Positions 52,680-63,518 of a stretch of DNA of 64,000 nucleotides are shown piece after piece. The notes beneath the pieces were generated by a model. It ran no database searches and was not told the DNA's origin. It saw nothing but the letters and a program-made list of their open reading frames with translations. Made by a program: the position numbers and the translations under genes. The DNA comes from Cliona cf. orientalis (taxonomy: Eukaryota > Porifera > Demospongiae > Clionaida > Clionaidae), in assembly GCA_963930775.1 (NCBI GenBank), contig OZ005696.1, positions 3,472,001 to 3,536,000 of the forward strand, given 5' to 3'. Every line of letters starts with the position of its first letter. Positions within the stretch are counted from its first letter, which is position 1.

Positions 52680-54578
52680 ATGAAGTCGCCACTGTTCTTA
52701 CTGTTGTTAGCAGTATGGCTGGTCTCATTGCCATCATGCCACTCCCGGGACTTCACCTTCACGGTGGTGGTGGCGGCGGGAAGAGCAGACTGCTTCTATG
52801 ATTACATCCACAAAGGAGCCTTCCTCGAGATAGAATACCAGGTCTGCTTCAAAGTAGCTATAGGTGGGACTGCGGAAACTAGTGCAGTGGAAAACCTGTA
52901 TAATTTGGTGATATGACGTAGTACAGTATGTATTACCGTATCCGATCTAATTAACGTGCCTCTCTAATAGATGCACCACTTTGGCCTGAAGTGTAAGTTT
53001 CATGCTCTCCTAGATTTAAATGCGCCCACCCACGTGTCCCTATACTTCTGTGTACAAATTTTGTGCACCACCTGGTCGTGAAGGATAATTTTCACGCTCT
53101 AATGACGTGCCACCCAGCACTCATTATGGCGAATTAATTAGATTGGATACGTAAATATCATCAGGGGTAGGCTAGTTTTGATCTCTATGTATGTGTGCAA
53201 GCAAATTATAGGGATTACTCCCACAGGCACTGCACTGTGTCCAAAGCTACAACCGCAGTCAAGATTTTTGACTGTCCAAAAAATTAATGGCCTTGACCAC
53301 TTGACCACGGCAAATTTTTGCCCTTGACCCGTTGACTATCAACTAACTGCGCATGCACAAAATCTCGGCCACACCTCTTGGCCGCCTGGCTATGCTGGAG
53401 ATAGGACCCAGAACACTGCTTAACCATTTGACCGATCCCCAAGAAGTGCCTTGACCATTTGACTGCATCTCAACTGCAGTAACAGCTCTGGACACAGCTC
53501 CTATGGGAGTGACCCCTCTTTGGCAAGGGTGTCCCCGATCAGATTGCGATCCCCATCGTGGGTGCCAGTGCAGTGCACATAATATTTGACCCATTGCATG
53601 TGATGTCACAGGGTCCATGCTACCATTTCTAGTATTCTTCACTTGGTACATGTACATGTACATGTATATTGATAGTGTACCAGTGACGTAGTATTGTGCA
53701 CGTACAGGTGATTGAAGGCGGTGATTTGGACATCAATTTCGTGGTGTCTGATCCGGACAGGGTTGCCATGGTGATGGAGCCCCGGAGCATGGACGGTCTG
53801 CATGGACTGGACGTCAAGAAGACGGGAGAATACGAGATCTGCCTCGACAACACATTCAGCAGCTTCACAGGTAAATTATGTGTACTGTAAGCTGCATGTA
53901 GTGTTGTCCCTAATCACTTCTTAAATTTAAGAGCTTTCAGTGAGCAATTCCATCTTGGGAGAACACCGAGTAGGGTGAGTGTGTGTGAGCTCTATGGTTG
54001 ATGCGCTACTATATAGGAGGAAATATCAGAACCACACAATCATTATCTCCCCCCCCCCCCCCCCAAGACTACATGTGCACTGTCATAATAATTATTTGTG
54101 ATATTGAGCTAACTTGTGTTGATATAATATATGTGTATACAGTGTGGCTTCTCTTCCCGAGTTCCTGCCAGGATTCACACCACTTGCAAAAATAAGTCTG
54201 CACATGTATCACTGTCCCTAAATACTCTATACATGTTTGCTTCCATCTCCATGTTCTAGTGTCTAACTGTCACTGCTTATATTGATCAAAATGCTTAATG
54301 CTACTAGTTGCATGTAGACAGTTTTGAAAAAACAATATTTTTTTTGCCAGTTAACATGCTGTCTCCAGATGGTAGACCTACCTGCTGCTGTTCAATACAT
54401 GAATGTTTGGTGATTGTTTGCAATCATGTACATCATAGATTTGCTTGCAGAGGGATTTCCCCCCTTGAAGTAGATTTTTCCCCTCTCTAGAGTTTCTGAA
54501 GTATACATAATAGAGGATAATACTAGAAACATACATGTATCCTATTCCTCCTTATAGTCCCTGCACGTCTTGCTTGCC

Positions 54579-54609
<31 letters not shown>

Positions 54610-57169
54610 TGTATGGGTGTGGGTAGGTAGGAGGTTGTTAAAATTAATGTGAGCCTCCTACAGTAGGATGGGGTGAACAGGCTGGCATCTTGAGCATTTT
54701 AGTGAGCACGCTCGACTCATGAACTTTGTGTAGCCTCAGTGTGTCACTAATATTATTAAGCAAACTGGGAGGAGCCTGAGGACAAGCCTGGTACATGTAT
54801 ACATATGCTTTTATCATTTTTATCTTGTGTATACAAGTATGTTTGATGTTACAATCATGGGATAATGTGGCTAATAATATGCATGAGTATGAGCAATCTG
54901 CATGAATAAAACAAAGATTCTTTGTGGATAACTTGACTGTTCGGTAAAACTTGCCGACGTTTTGACTAGATGCTCTAGTCATCCTCAGGGCAAAAGTGAA
55001 GCACGACTCTAGGCACCTCTGTGTTTCCCCAACGTACATGTACACCTACCACACTGGCAGGGGGGGGATCTGGTAGACCACACAAAGAATACATGGATGC
55101 ATGCAACAAGGGAGACAATTGGAAGTCTGCCATAGCCGAACATCAGTGGGACCAGCAACACCAAGTGGATTGGGACGCAACCAGAGTGCTGGATAGGGCC
55201 ACCAGAATGCGCAGCTAAAGGTAAAGGAAGCCTTGCACATCGAGAGGACCCCGGCAAACAACAGGCTCAATCGAAATGGGGGCTACGAGCTACAAGGCTG
55301 TTGGATCGCGACGATGAAGAAACTAGGGGGCGGGGGCAACCGCGCTAGCGCTAGTCGCACTGGCGCTTTACCCTCTGCACCAAGCCGGATGGGCGCACAA
55401 GCGCAGTAGCCACACCTATAAGAGCACCAGCTTTTCACACCTCACTTCACTTTTGCCCTGAAGATGACTAGAGTATCTAGTCGAAATGTCGGAAAATTTA
55501 CCGAACAGCTAAGTTGTCTGCAAAGAATCTTCGTTTTATTCAATATGCATGAGTTATTCACGATAATTAGCTCACATACTCAGAGAAAATCTATCTCCCT
55601 ACATGTAGCTGTATGTCAACCATTAGTACAGTGCGCATGCAGCAGCACAAACTTTGAACCTATTACCACACCCCTCGATGCAGGTCAAAAGCAGCTGCTC
55701 GAACTCACCGCTGCAATGGCGACGTTCTCACTCTACTTGAACGTTGAATCTACCACCAGACTATGGCAAAGAACAGACCTCGTCTCTTGCTAGCGCTTCA
55801 CTCTAGGTTCAGTGGCCTGCTGGGCAGGCCTCTCAAAATGCGCGGCACTTTGCACTGTTCATTCAATAATGCATCTCTATGACCACCCTTGTTTATGCAC
55901 ACGGCACTGCAATTCTGACCAATCGTAGGCCTTCTGAACTTGTAGCAGAGCGCATCTTTTATGCTAGGACACAGACTATACATGTGTATATGAAAAATGA
56001 TCGTCTGAAAATCGTTAGTAACTGGTACATGTAAGTGTGCTTGAGCTAATGTGTTATAGTGATGCGGCCATTAGTATCCAGTGTAGTGTACTGCAACACT
56101 TCATATGAATTCGTGGGAAAAATGGAAAGCATAATTATGTATTAAATGTAGACCATACATGTACACATATATGTAACACTGTGTAGCCAGACGCATAGCA
56201 TAAATTTAATTACTGTAAGTCAAGCTTAAGGCTGATGAAATCCCTTCGTGGATAGACTCACGATAGAAAGAGATTTGTAACCACACTTCTTATATTGAGA
56301 ACCCTACGCTCACTCACACACACACATGCATGCATACACTGGATGCTGACAGAGAAGCTGATATTCTTTGATGTGATCATTGAGGATGATGATGGAGAGA
56401 CAGAGCCACCAGAGGAGGTCGTACCATACCAGCTCTCCAAGGAAGCAGTGGTGCTCGACATGAAGGTCCAGGATATAAGGGTAATGCTTGGAAAAAAAAT
56501 TAGGTAGTTGCCCGCTCATTCTTTCCACTCACTCCTCTTGTGTGTATGCATACATGTAGCCTCGTCCCCAGGTGCCCCGATCTTTTCACCTGCACGCAAG
56601 AAAAGAGGGGGAGCCTGATAAAACTTATCATGTGCGTGATGTCAGGTGTAACCGACTACCATCATGGGCGCATGCGCGTCCCGGGCTGTATCTATAGCAC
56701 GCACTGCGGAAGATGCTCAGCGGTATATAGAACCAAGTATCCAAGTAACACTTTCCCACGAGGTAAGTTGTAAGCATACAGTTTACAGCCCGGAACGCGC
56801 ATGCACCCATATATGGAAGTTGGTTCCACCTGACATTACGCACGTGATAAGTTTTATCAGGCTCCCCCTCTTTTTTCGCGTGCAGTTGAAAAGATCTGAG
56901 CGCCTGGGGACGAGGCTAGCATACATGTACACTTGCACATGTATGCATGGACACACATGCACGTTTTGTGATCGAGTTAGAGACTTATTTCGGGAGGAAA
57001 GGTTCAAGAACCGAGAAAGGGTATAGATAGAGAGGAGAGAACGGAGGAAGAGAGAGATCTAGAAATAAAGAAAGATCTAGAGGAGAGAGATTAATTTCAG
57101 TTTTTCTCCCTCGCACACCCACATACACAGTACACACACATACATGTATATGATTGTACAGTGGCCTTA

Positions 57170-57219
<50 letters not shown>

Positions 57220-57448
57220 GCAGTCAAAGCTAGACAACATTGGCAAGAACCTGACCAAGGTCATCACCACTCAGAACTACTTCCAGGCTCGTGAGTCTCG
57301 TCACAGACACACCCAGGACAGCAACCACAACCGTGTCATGTGGTGGTCCCTGCTGGAGTGCTCAGTCATCATCACTGTCGGGGTCATCCAGGTCGTCCTC
57401 ATACGAAATCTCTTCAGGACAACTAGAAAGGACAATATCAGGACCTAA
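52680..57448 (+). CDS. p24 family cargo receptor (TMED1/TMED5-like)
   Basis: Exons: 52680-52841, 53708-53870, 56353-56480, 57224-57448; 225 residues, the family norm. Residues 1-22 are a signal peptide. The GOLD domain follows, with AGRADCFYDY and EYEICLDNTFSSF; Cys38 and Cys99 are the conserved disulfide pair. EKLIFFDVII leads into an acidic stretch and a coiled-coil region, then a helix at about 191-211 and the cytosolic tail RNLFRTTRKDNIRT. The LF plus basic tail resembles TMED1/5 (p24 gamma). Such proteins cycle between ER and Golgi and help load cargo into COPII and COPI vesicles. The start lies 278 bases after the tetraspanin 4 stop. Intron 1 holds a MITE; intron 2 a Penelope-like remnant. 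Confidence 0.93.
52934..53153. mobile_element. MITE with TACCGTATCCGATC ends
   Basis: Left end TACCGTATCCGATCTAATTA then ACGTGCC; right end GAATTAATTAGATTGGATAC then GTA. Interior has repeated ACGTGCC/GCGCCC-like motifs. In TMED intron 1. Confidence 0.8.
54870..55575. mobile_element. Penelope-like element remnant with GIY-YIG fragments
   Basis: Inverted flanks of about 130 bases (GCATGAATAAAACAAAGATT at the left, GAATCTTCGTTTTATTCAAT at the right) enclose two pieces of a GIY-YIG nuclease-type sequence. The plus strand (55090-55330) reads KSAIAEHQWDQQHQVDWDAT and, after a frame break, KVKEALHIERTP and YELQGCWIATMKK. The minus strand near 55010-55060 reads VYQIP, a stop, then YVGETQRCLE, the start of the same domain. 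Both flanks carry a hairpin CTGARGATGACTAGAG, YATCTAGTC, RAAAYGTCGG. Not functional. In TMED intron 2. Confidence 0.65.
56557..56919. mobile_element. Foldback with TAGCCTCGTCCCCAGG ends
   Basis: Left end TAGCCTCGTCCCCAGGTGCC; right end GCGCCTGGGGACGAGGCTA. Arms of about 150 bases pair through GGGGGAGCCTGATAAAACTT and AAGTTTTATCAGGCTCCCCC and through CGCATGCGCGTCCCGGGCTG and CAGCCCGGAACGCGCATGC. It sits 76 bases after TMED exon 3. Confidence 0.85.
57174..57216 (+). repeat. (CT)n before TMED exon 4
   Basis: About 21 CT units followed by CATTGCAG at the exon 4 acceptor. Confidence 0.9.
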
Positions 57449-57807
57449 GGCTAGCCACTGTTGCGTTATTATAGGATGGAATTAATTTTTGCTATGAAAT
57501 TTTAATAATCACAGAATTGCATTGAAATAATTATATTCAGGAATGGACTTGCAGTGCTCTGTTTGCACAGCCAGGCACTGTGTGCCAGGCCACTCGTGTA
57601 CATGTATGTACCTTGTAACGTGCGTACAACCTTGTACCATAACCATATAGCCCTCCCACATTAATTTTATACAAGAGGCTGGAGAGTGATATTGCCTGTA
57701 CATTATAATATAGCATATTTACTAAGAATCCTGATGCTCACTATAATACATGTACAATGACTCTTGCCAATGGTGGCCACAATTAATTTGAACCATGTAC
57801 AAAAATA
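57449..57807. other. Convergent 3' intergenic spacer
   Basis: Only 359 bases separate the stop codons of TMED (plus) and the death-domain gene (minus). AT-rich, with several AATAAT-like but no canonical AATAAA sites. Both 3' UTRs must lie here and may overlap. Confidence 0.6.
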
Positions 57808-60800
57808 CTAGTGCCTATTATACATGTAGAGTAGAGCATTTCTTATGTCCTGGGCTAGTTCTACTTTCTCACATTCTTCCAGTACTCGGATCAATGTTCT
57901 CCAAGTTACTGGTCTTTCTCCACTGCCATCAAGCCACTTTTTCAAAATATCAACACTAGTATCAACAACCATGTGCAAGTTGTCCTTGAAGATGATTCCC
58001 ACTTTATTCCCGTTTGAATCTTGCAATAATACACCTCCAATTTTCTTATATGAATTTGCAATTTCTTCTGCAACATCAAAATTTAATGATTTCTTATCAC
58101 CATCACTTGATTTGGGTAGTTCAAGGTGGCGCAGTTTCACCATGTCTGGCCTTTTACTGAATACACTATCTGTCAAGTCTAAATCCCCCTCCTTATTAAC
58201 ATCCACTGTGAAATGAAGAATAATTTTTGTAATACAGTGTATAGTGTCCCAGGCAAGTGCCCACGCACCATACAAAAAAATGTATTTCATGCGGTGAATG
58301 TAGCCAGTGTACTAGCTGTACATGTAGCTGCTTCTATACATTGTGTGTATCCTGGGTAAGCACCCATGCGAACCAAAATCGTAAATAATATTATGTGCAA
58401 GCACCCATGGGCCTGGGACACTACGGTAAGTTTCCTTCTCAACCTATAATATGTACCTGTTGGCTCAGTAGTGGAAGGGGTAGGAAGTTGCATCCATAAG
58501 CCAGCAACAACTATGATTAACATCACCACAAAGACTTGCCACCCTATAGACCAACAATAATATAAAGTCAATAATACTAGCTGGTTTGCCAATGAATTAA
58601 AACTGGAAATAATGTATAGCCAAATGTTTCGAGTTTAGAGATTTTGTGGGTCAGGCTACAACTCAAAATTACGTCATGTAATTGGACCCAGTGGCCTCAT
58701 ACAATTATCGTATGTTGCATTATTTTTGATTTGATGATCTTTACCTATCCTATCCTAAGTTCAAGCATGCACAGTCAAACTTATGCTTAGTGGGTGTGGC
58801 TGATAAATGAGCACGGTACTTGCAGCTGTACCAACTAAAGTTCTCTAGAACACACACCCTGCATGTACTGCATCCTGTGTCTAGCTATCCGTGCACACAT
58901 GCACGTGTCTGTTGATGACCTTTACCTACATGTACATTATTATAGGTTGTGATATAGTACGGATGTCCATACTACATGTATATTATCTCTATGGTTGTGT
59001 ATAGGGGTAGGCTATAATGCTATTCTCAAATGCTCAAAAATAATGCTCAAGAAATGCACCTATAATTAATTTCCAATACATTGCCCATTATGCTCAAGTT
59101 GAACTGACTATAATGCCAATATGAGACATGAGGAGATTTGGTTACACTATCGTCGAATGTAGCAATTTCAGTTTTATATGTGCTCGGATTCGAAAGTGAG
59201 TACAATGCTGTACCAGCTGATTGATCAATTCTTTACGCCCATAATATGTACATGTAGTCCAGGCATTGTAACAAAGGTCGAGTAACAGCTACATGTACTT
59301 ACTTGCAATCGTGTGCCCTAAATTCTCAAAATTATGCCAGTTGATCAAGGGTGGAGAACAGGTAGCAAAAGTTGGGGGGGGGGGGGGGGGGGGGCTCAAA
59401 CCCTTGACTGTGTACTTTGACAATAGGGGGGTCTGGGGGCGAAAATTTTGGAAATTTCGACTCTGAGAGTGTTTCTGATGCATTCTGGCAGCAGTTTTTG
59501 GACTGATTTAGTAGCTATTTTTACTAGAGCACTCTTTTGCAAACACCCGGAACTACATGTATGTTGCTGCAATTTTATAGTATGGGCATGTGATATAATT
59601 TTGAGCATAATAGGTATGTGTAAGCATTTGAGAATTATGCTAGCATTATGGGCATCAATAGGGGCGGAGAATGGGGGGGGGGGCTTCAGCCCCCTACTTT
59701 GGAAACAAGGGGGACTGAGGGCCCTCCCCCCCCCCCCCCCCCCATAATTTACCTACCCCTAGTTGTGCACATGAGCAGAAAGCACATTGGGTAGAGTCAA
59801 TAGGCATAGCCAATAAAAATGCAGTGTTAGCAATGCTTGTGGGCCTTGCCAAAGCAAAGGATTTGAAGCACAGTTTCTGGACGGATTTCCTATACTTACA
59901 AGTTGTTCAGATGCCTAGATCTCGAAATCTGACAGTGATAACGGACGGCAACAAAACCGATTGCTTTACCCCTACATGTAGCTTGCTGCACATGCATGCA
60001 CTTGTGGGGAACATGTAAATGCACTAGGAAGAGGACAAGTACTGTAGTTATTTTCAGCCACTTACAAATCTACCACTCTACATACAGACGGAGATGCGGG
60101 GAAATCCATATTATCTCCAAAAATTTTCGAGGTGGAGTTTTGTGGATCAGAGCACATGGCCACAAAACTAAATTTCAAATTCATAGCAGGTGCAAAAAAG
60201 TCGACATGAATATTCAGTTTTGAGAAGAATTTGGCAAAACCACAAAATATTTATCCTTCATATTACTGTAGAAACTGGTTGTTAAGCACATGCGCTTATA
60301 ATACGCGGCAGCAAGAAAAATAATATGCGCTTAACAAAAAGTATGCGCTTAACAGGAAGCATGCGCTTAATTAAAAGTGCTACATGTAAAACACGGTAGG
60401 TGGGGCATGCATAAAGAACGTGTTGAGGGTAGAAAGGCCTACAACAGTGGCCAAGAAGCAACCAGAGAGCGTAATTCTCGACGTTTTCTTCTCCAGCCTA
60501 CTTCTAGCCTTCTTTCTGGGCTCATGTAACCGATCGCTCGTCGTTCAGCTGGCTTACTGGGCATATGCGCCTAACAAAGAGCAGTAAAGCTCGCACAAAA
60601 ATATGCGCTTAATAAAAAGTATGCGCTTAACAGCGAGCAGCAGTTTCTACGGTATTTTAGGGTTAGCCTCATCCCCAGTCTCCCCAATCTTCTTCAACAC
60701 ACGCGAGAGAAAAGATCGGGGAGACTGGGGATGAGGCTAACCTAGCCTGGGAACGAGGCTAACTACATGTATACAGTACTTTGGATCAAATAACCACTAG

Positions 60801-61506
60801 CAACCTCAAACGGTTCAGTGCAAAAGATGTACTTACCACACCACTTAGAAGGAGGCTGAGGCGTAACTGGTGACATCTTGCCATCATCACTGACCACCTT
60901 AGGTCCACTTGTACCACTCGAGATCCTCTGGGTCAAGGTACTGCCTGAAGGGTCAATGCTTTCAGCCAAGTTTCTATGACCAATAAGTCTGAGTGCATTG
61001 GCAATTATTTGCCATGATCTCCTTTCAGTGGGCCAATTTCTCCACCAGTAATTGAGTACTTCTGTCATCCTTCGATCAACCCTCGGAAAATCTTGTTCAA
61101 TTTTGTCTAGTTCATGTGGAGGTACTTTCAACTGGAGTCCCAGTTGATACCAGGCTGTGACTGGTTTTAGCGCGTTGGTGAGGTTCAACAAGGTAAGTTC
61201 TGCAACACAACAGTAATAAGTGCAGGTATTATTGGTGATGGAGCACAAACTAAATAGCTTGCAGGAACTTTCTCACTTCTTACGTAACCGCATGAGTCTG
61301 AAGCTAGTGCATGTGACACTGCATTATGACCAGCTAGGTCTGCAGCAAGCATAGTGATACTTAATTATATTATGGTGAACAGACTTAGTGATCAAGGCCA
61401 AGCTATAGGTACCCATTGCATGTGAGACTTTGCTGTACTAGGCTTGCTTCTGGCCGAAATAACTAAATAGTAACATACCCACTGTGCTGGCATCAACCAT
61501 GACCAT
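57808..61506 (-). CDS. Death domain - hydrophobic segment - death domain protein
   Basis: Exons in transcript order: 61506-61479, 61199-60837, 58543-58457, 58205-57808; all junctions phase 1; 291 residues. It starts MVMVDASTV. Exon 2 (residues 10-130) is a death domain (AWYQLGLQLKVPPHELDKIE, then RSWQIIANALRLIGHRNLAE) followed by a Ser/Thr/Pro linker. Exon 3 (131-159) encodes WQVFVVMLIIVVAGLWM, a probable membrane helix, then LPTPSTTEPT. Exon 4 ends with a second death domain (AEEIANSYKKIGGVLLQDSN, then DILKKWLDGSGERPVTWRTL) and a short tail to TAG at 57808. Death domains usually build homotypic signalling complexes in the cytosol. A single span would put the two domains on opposite sides of a membrane, which is odd; skipping the 87-base exon would keep frame and give a soluble protein. 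Exon 1 is short and is the least certain part. Confidence 0.78.
58839..60250. other. Repeat-rich intron of the death-domain gene
   Basis: Contains a fragment resembling the family A start (58839-58870), a reverse GGGGGAGCATGCCCCC-type repeat with G and C runs (59370-59740), and a decayed family A piece (about 59762-59995) ending ACCGATTGCTTTACCCC. No coding exon seen. Confidence 0.55.
60264..60654. mobile_element. MITE with TACTGTAGAAACTGG ends
   Basis: Left end TACTGTAGAAACTGGTTGTT then AAGCACATGCGCTT; right end GCGCTTAACAGCGAGCAGCA then GTTTCTACGGTA. Inner ATGCGCTTAA motifs recall the AATAAGCGCA motifs of 7963-8530, suggesting related families. Confidence 0.8.
60663..60763. repeat. Foldback with TTAGCCTCATCCCCAG ends
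   Basis: GTTAGCCTCATCCCCAGTCT then CCCC pairs with GGGGAGACTGGGGATGAGGC then TAAC, followed by a further CCTGGGAACGAGGCTAAC end. Same terminal family as 56557-56919 and 63206-63518. It lies 73 bases from the donor of death-domain exon 2. Confidence 0.8.
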
Positions 61507-61644
61507 CCCCAACGCCCAGGACCAGTGGTGTCTGCTAGTCTAGTCTATATCCATTCTCCATCTAAAAACACTAGTGTCTTGGGTAGGCACCCATAAACTT
61601 AAACCTAATAATAACTCACTATTTCGGCAGTGTGTCAGAGTATT

Positions 61645-61959
61645 TTATTTAATACCTAGTCTCGCTAGCCACACCAAGAGAAAGAGGGTCTGATGAACAT
61701 GCGTATAGCTAATTTTCTGTCGGAATGCAATAATTACAAAAAATATCACGCACGCCACCAGTAAAGTGTTGCCAAGCAGTAAATTCAAATCCCGAATCTG
61801 ATTGGATGCGACCAAATCCTGTCGCCAGAACAATTCGTTGTATGCACTAGGGTCCGCAATAAGAAATATGATGTTGGCAAATTCGGCTAATCTCCAAGCC
61901 GCTGACAGCCCTCGATGGACTAATCTCATACGTGATGCAAAATCCGTGGCCACGCCCAC
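61645..61959 (-). CDS. Possible small membrane protein or upstream exon
   Basis: ATG at 61959 opens a 104-residue frame with an amphipathic N-terminal half and a hydrophobic stretch NTLLVACVIFFVIIAF. The last ~20 residues run into TAGTCTCG-type repeat sequence, so the true C terminus may be elsewhere. It lies upstream of the death-domain gene on the same strand, but I see no good donor joining them. Unrecognised. Confidence 0.3.
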   Translation of the reverse strand: MGVATDFASRMRLVHRGLSAAWRLAEFANIIFLIADPSAYNELFWRQDLVASNQIRDLNLLLGNTLLVACVIFFVIIAFRQKISYTHVHQTLFLLVWLARLGIK

Positions 61960-62534
61960 CGTAATGTAGAAACGCGTAATTAATTGAATCGCTAATTTTT
62001 CCGTTTTTCGCGAAAATATGGTCCAGTGCGCTATGTTACAGTATGGACTGCTTTCAGGGTTTTCATGACGCTGATTCGCGTGATGCTAGCCTCAGAAAGT
62101 GGAAAACTCTACTTTTTATGAGTTATCTATCAGGAACTGAAGGCTGAAGAGTCAGATTCTTAGCAGCTCCTAGCACCTTCATACAAAAGAAATGGGTTTG
62201 TAGCAATTATAGAGATGAGAAATGGATAAGCAAGGGTAAAGACCTCAATAAAATTATCACCACGTAAATCAGTGCCCCAGAAAACCTTAGATTGAGTAGT
62301 TAAAACAGCCATCATCATGCTCTTGACCATATTTTCTTCAAAAATACGAAATATGTTGAAATTTTAAACAATGATTTTCTCTTTAATGAGGGGCATGGTC
62401 ACCAGTTTTGATATTGATTTACAATCAGTCCATCAAGCCCTAATATCGGCCAGGATACCAGAGGAATTCGTGCTCATCCACAATTTGAATTGCAGACCCT
62501 ATATGCACGATCACCAGACCCCTCTTTCTCTCGA

Positions 62535-62537
<3 letters not shown>

Positions 62538-62576
<39 letters not shown>
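62538..62576. repeat. Poly-G run of ~39
   Basis: Uninterrupted G run with no obvious flanking element ends. Part of a window-wide excess of long G/C homopolymers. Confidence 0.95.
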
Positions 62577-62577
<1 letters not shown>

Positions 62578-62903
62578 GGCATGTGAGACACAAAAAAAGT
62601 GGTCAGAATAAGCATTGTTTCCTATTAAACTGTTGGTGGTAGGTGCAAATCAATGCTTGAAACTATCGATAGACACAAATTTAATCTGCCACTATTAAAT
62701 CTTATCCCTGCCAATACTATCCCATGTTTAATAAACTTAATTAAACACAAAATTTGTTTTGAGATCTACCTGGCATCATAGATATTAGAGCGACCTATGC
62801 TGGCATCTTTCGACTTGAGCACTAGTTGTCTGCACCTCCGGATCCAGAAGTAATCTCGCCCTCTAGCAACGAATTCGGAGGGAAGTCCCCCCCCCCCCCG
62901 ATC

Positions 62904-63140
62904 ATGAGACGACATTTCCGCAATACTATACTATACCCTACCCAGCCCCTCCTACTGAGTGCCCTCCCACATCGATTTATCCATGCCATCGGATATGACC
63001 ACGCCCACATGGCGGAAGTGTACAGTGCATTCACATTATTTTGTCCTGGTGTGGAAGTCATGGCTAAACCGGGGGATTGGCACACCAAACCACTGCCAGA
63101 TGAACATGTTGTCATCGAATATGGACGACAATTTTCAAAA
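62904..63140 (+). CDS. Probable first coding exon of an unidentified gene (partial)
   Basis: ATG at 62904 opens a 79-codon frame ending at a good donor TCAAAA|GTAAGA in phase 0. The protein starts MRRHFRNTILYPTQPLLLSA and contains HAIGYDHAHMAEVYSAFTLF and DEHVVIEYGRQFSK. It is balanced in composition and lacks repeats, so it looks coding. I do not recognise the family; the basic, hydrophobic N terminus could be a mitochondrial presequence, but this is a guess. A C run just upstream lies in the same open frame but before the ATG. No second exon is identified before the window ends. Confidence 0.5.
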
Positions 63141-63205
63141 GTAAGATTCTTGGCTGCAAGTGAAATAATTATAATTTTACGCAACTAAAACTATATAGCT
63201 ATACT

Positions 63206-63518
63206 TAGCCTCGTACCCAGGCCCGGTAGGAGGAGAAAAGAGGGCCTGGTACCTATTGCACGCGCATGCGCCAACTACCCCAAGAAAACCTGGGGTGCCG
63301 CGAACTACTGTACGCTTTTTCGCCCTCCTCCAGCGGCCTAGGGTACGAGGCTACACCAATATGACATCGCTTCGTACCCTAGGCGCGAGAGGAGAGCGAA
63401 AAAGCGTACAGTCGTTCGCGGCACCCCAGGTTTTCTTGGGGTAGTTGGCGCATGCGCGTGCAATAGGTACCTGGCCCTTTCTCCTCCCCCTCGATCAAAG
63501 GGCCTGGGTACGAGGCTA
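63206..63518. mobile_element. Foldback with TAGCCTCGTACCCAGG ends
   Basis: Left end TAGCCTCGTACCCAGGCCCG; right end GGGCCTGGGTACGAGGCTA. Arms of about 140 bases pair almost perfectly (GGTACCTATTGCACGCGCAT with ATGCGCGTGCAATAGGTACC; AAGAAAACCTGGGGTGCCGC with GCGGCACCCCAGGTTTTCTT). Each arm also contains an internal CCTAGGGTACGAGG end motif, so it looks like a head-to-head dimer of one end. Confidence 0.9.

Noticed and set aside
55021-55218. 65-residue frame with AIAEHQWDQQHQVDW
   Set aside because: It is part of a broken Penelope-like GIY-YIG region with frame breaks and an opposed N-terminal half; not a host gene.
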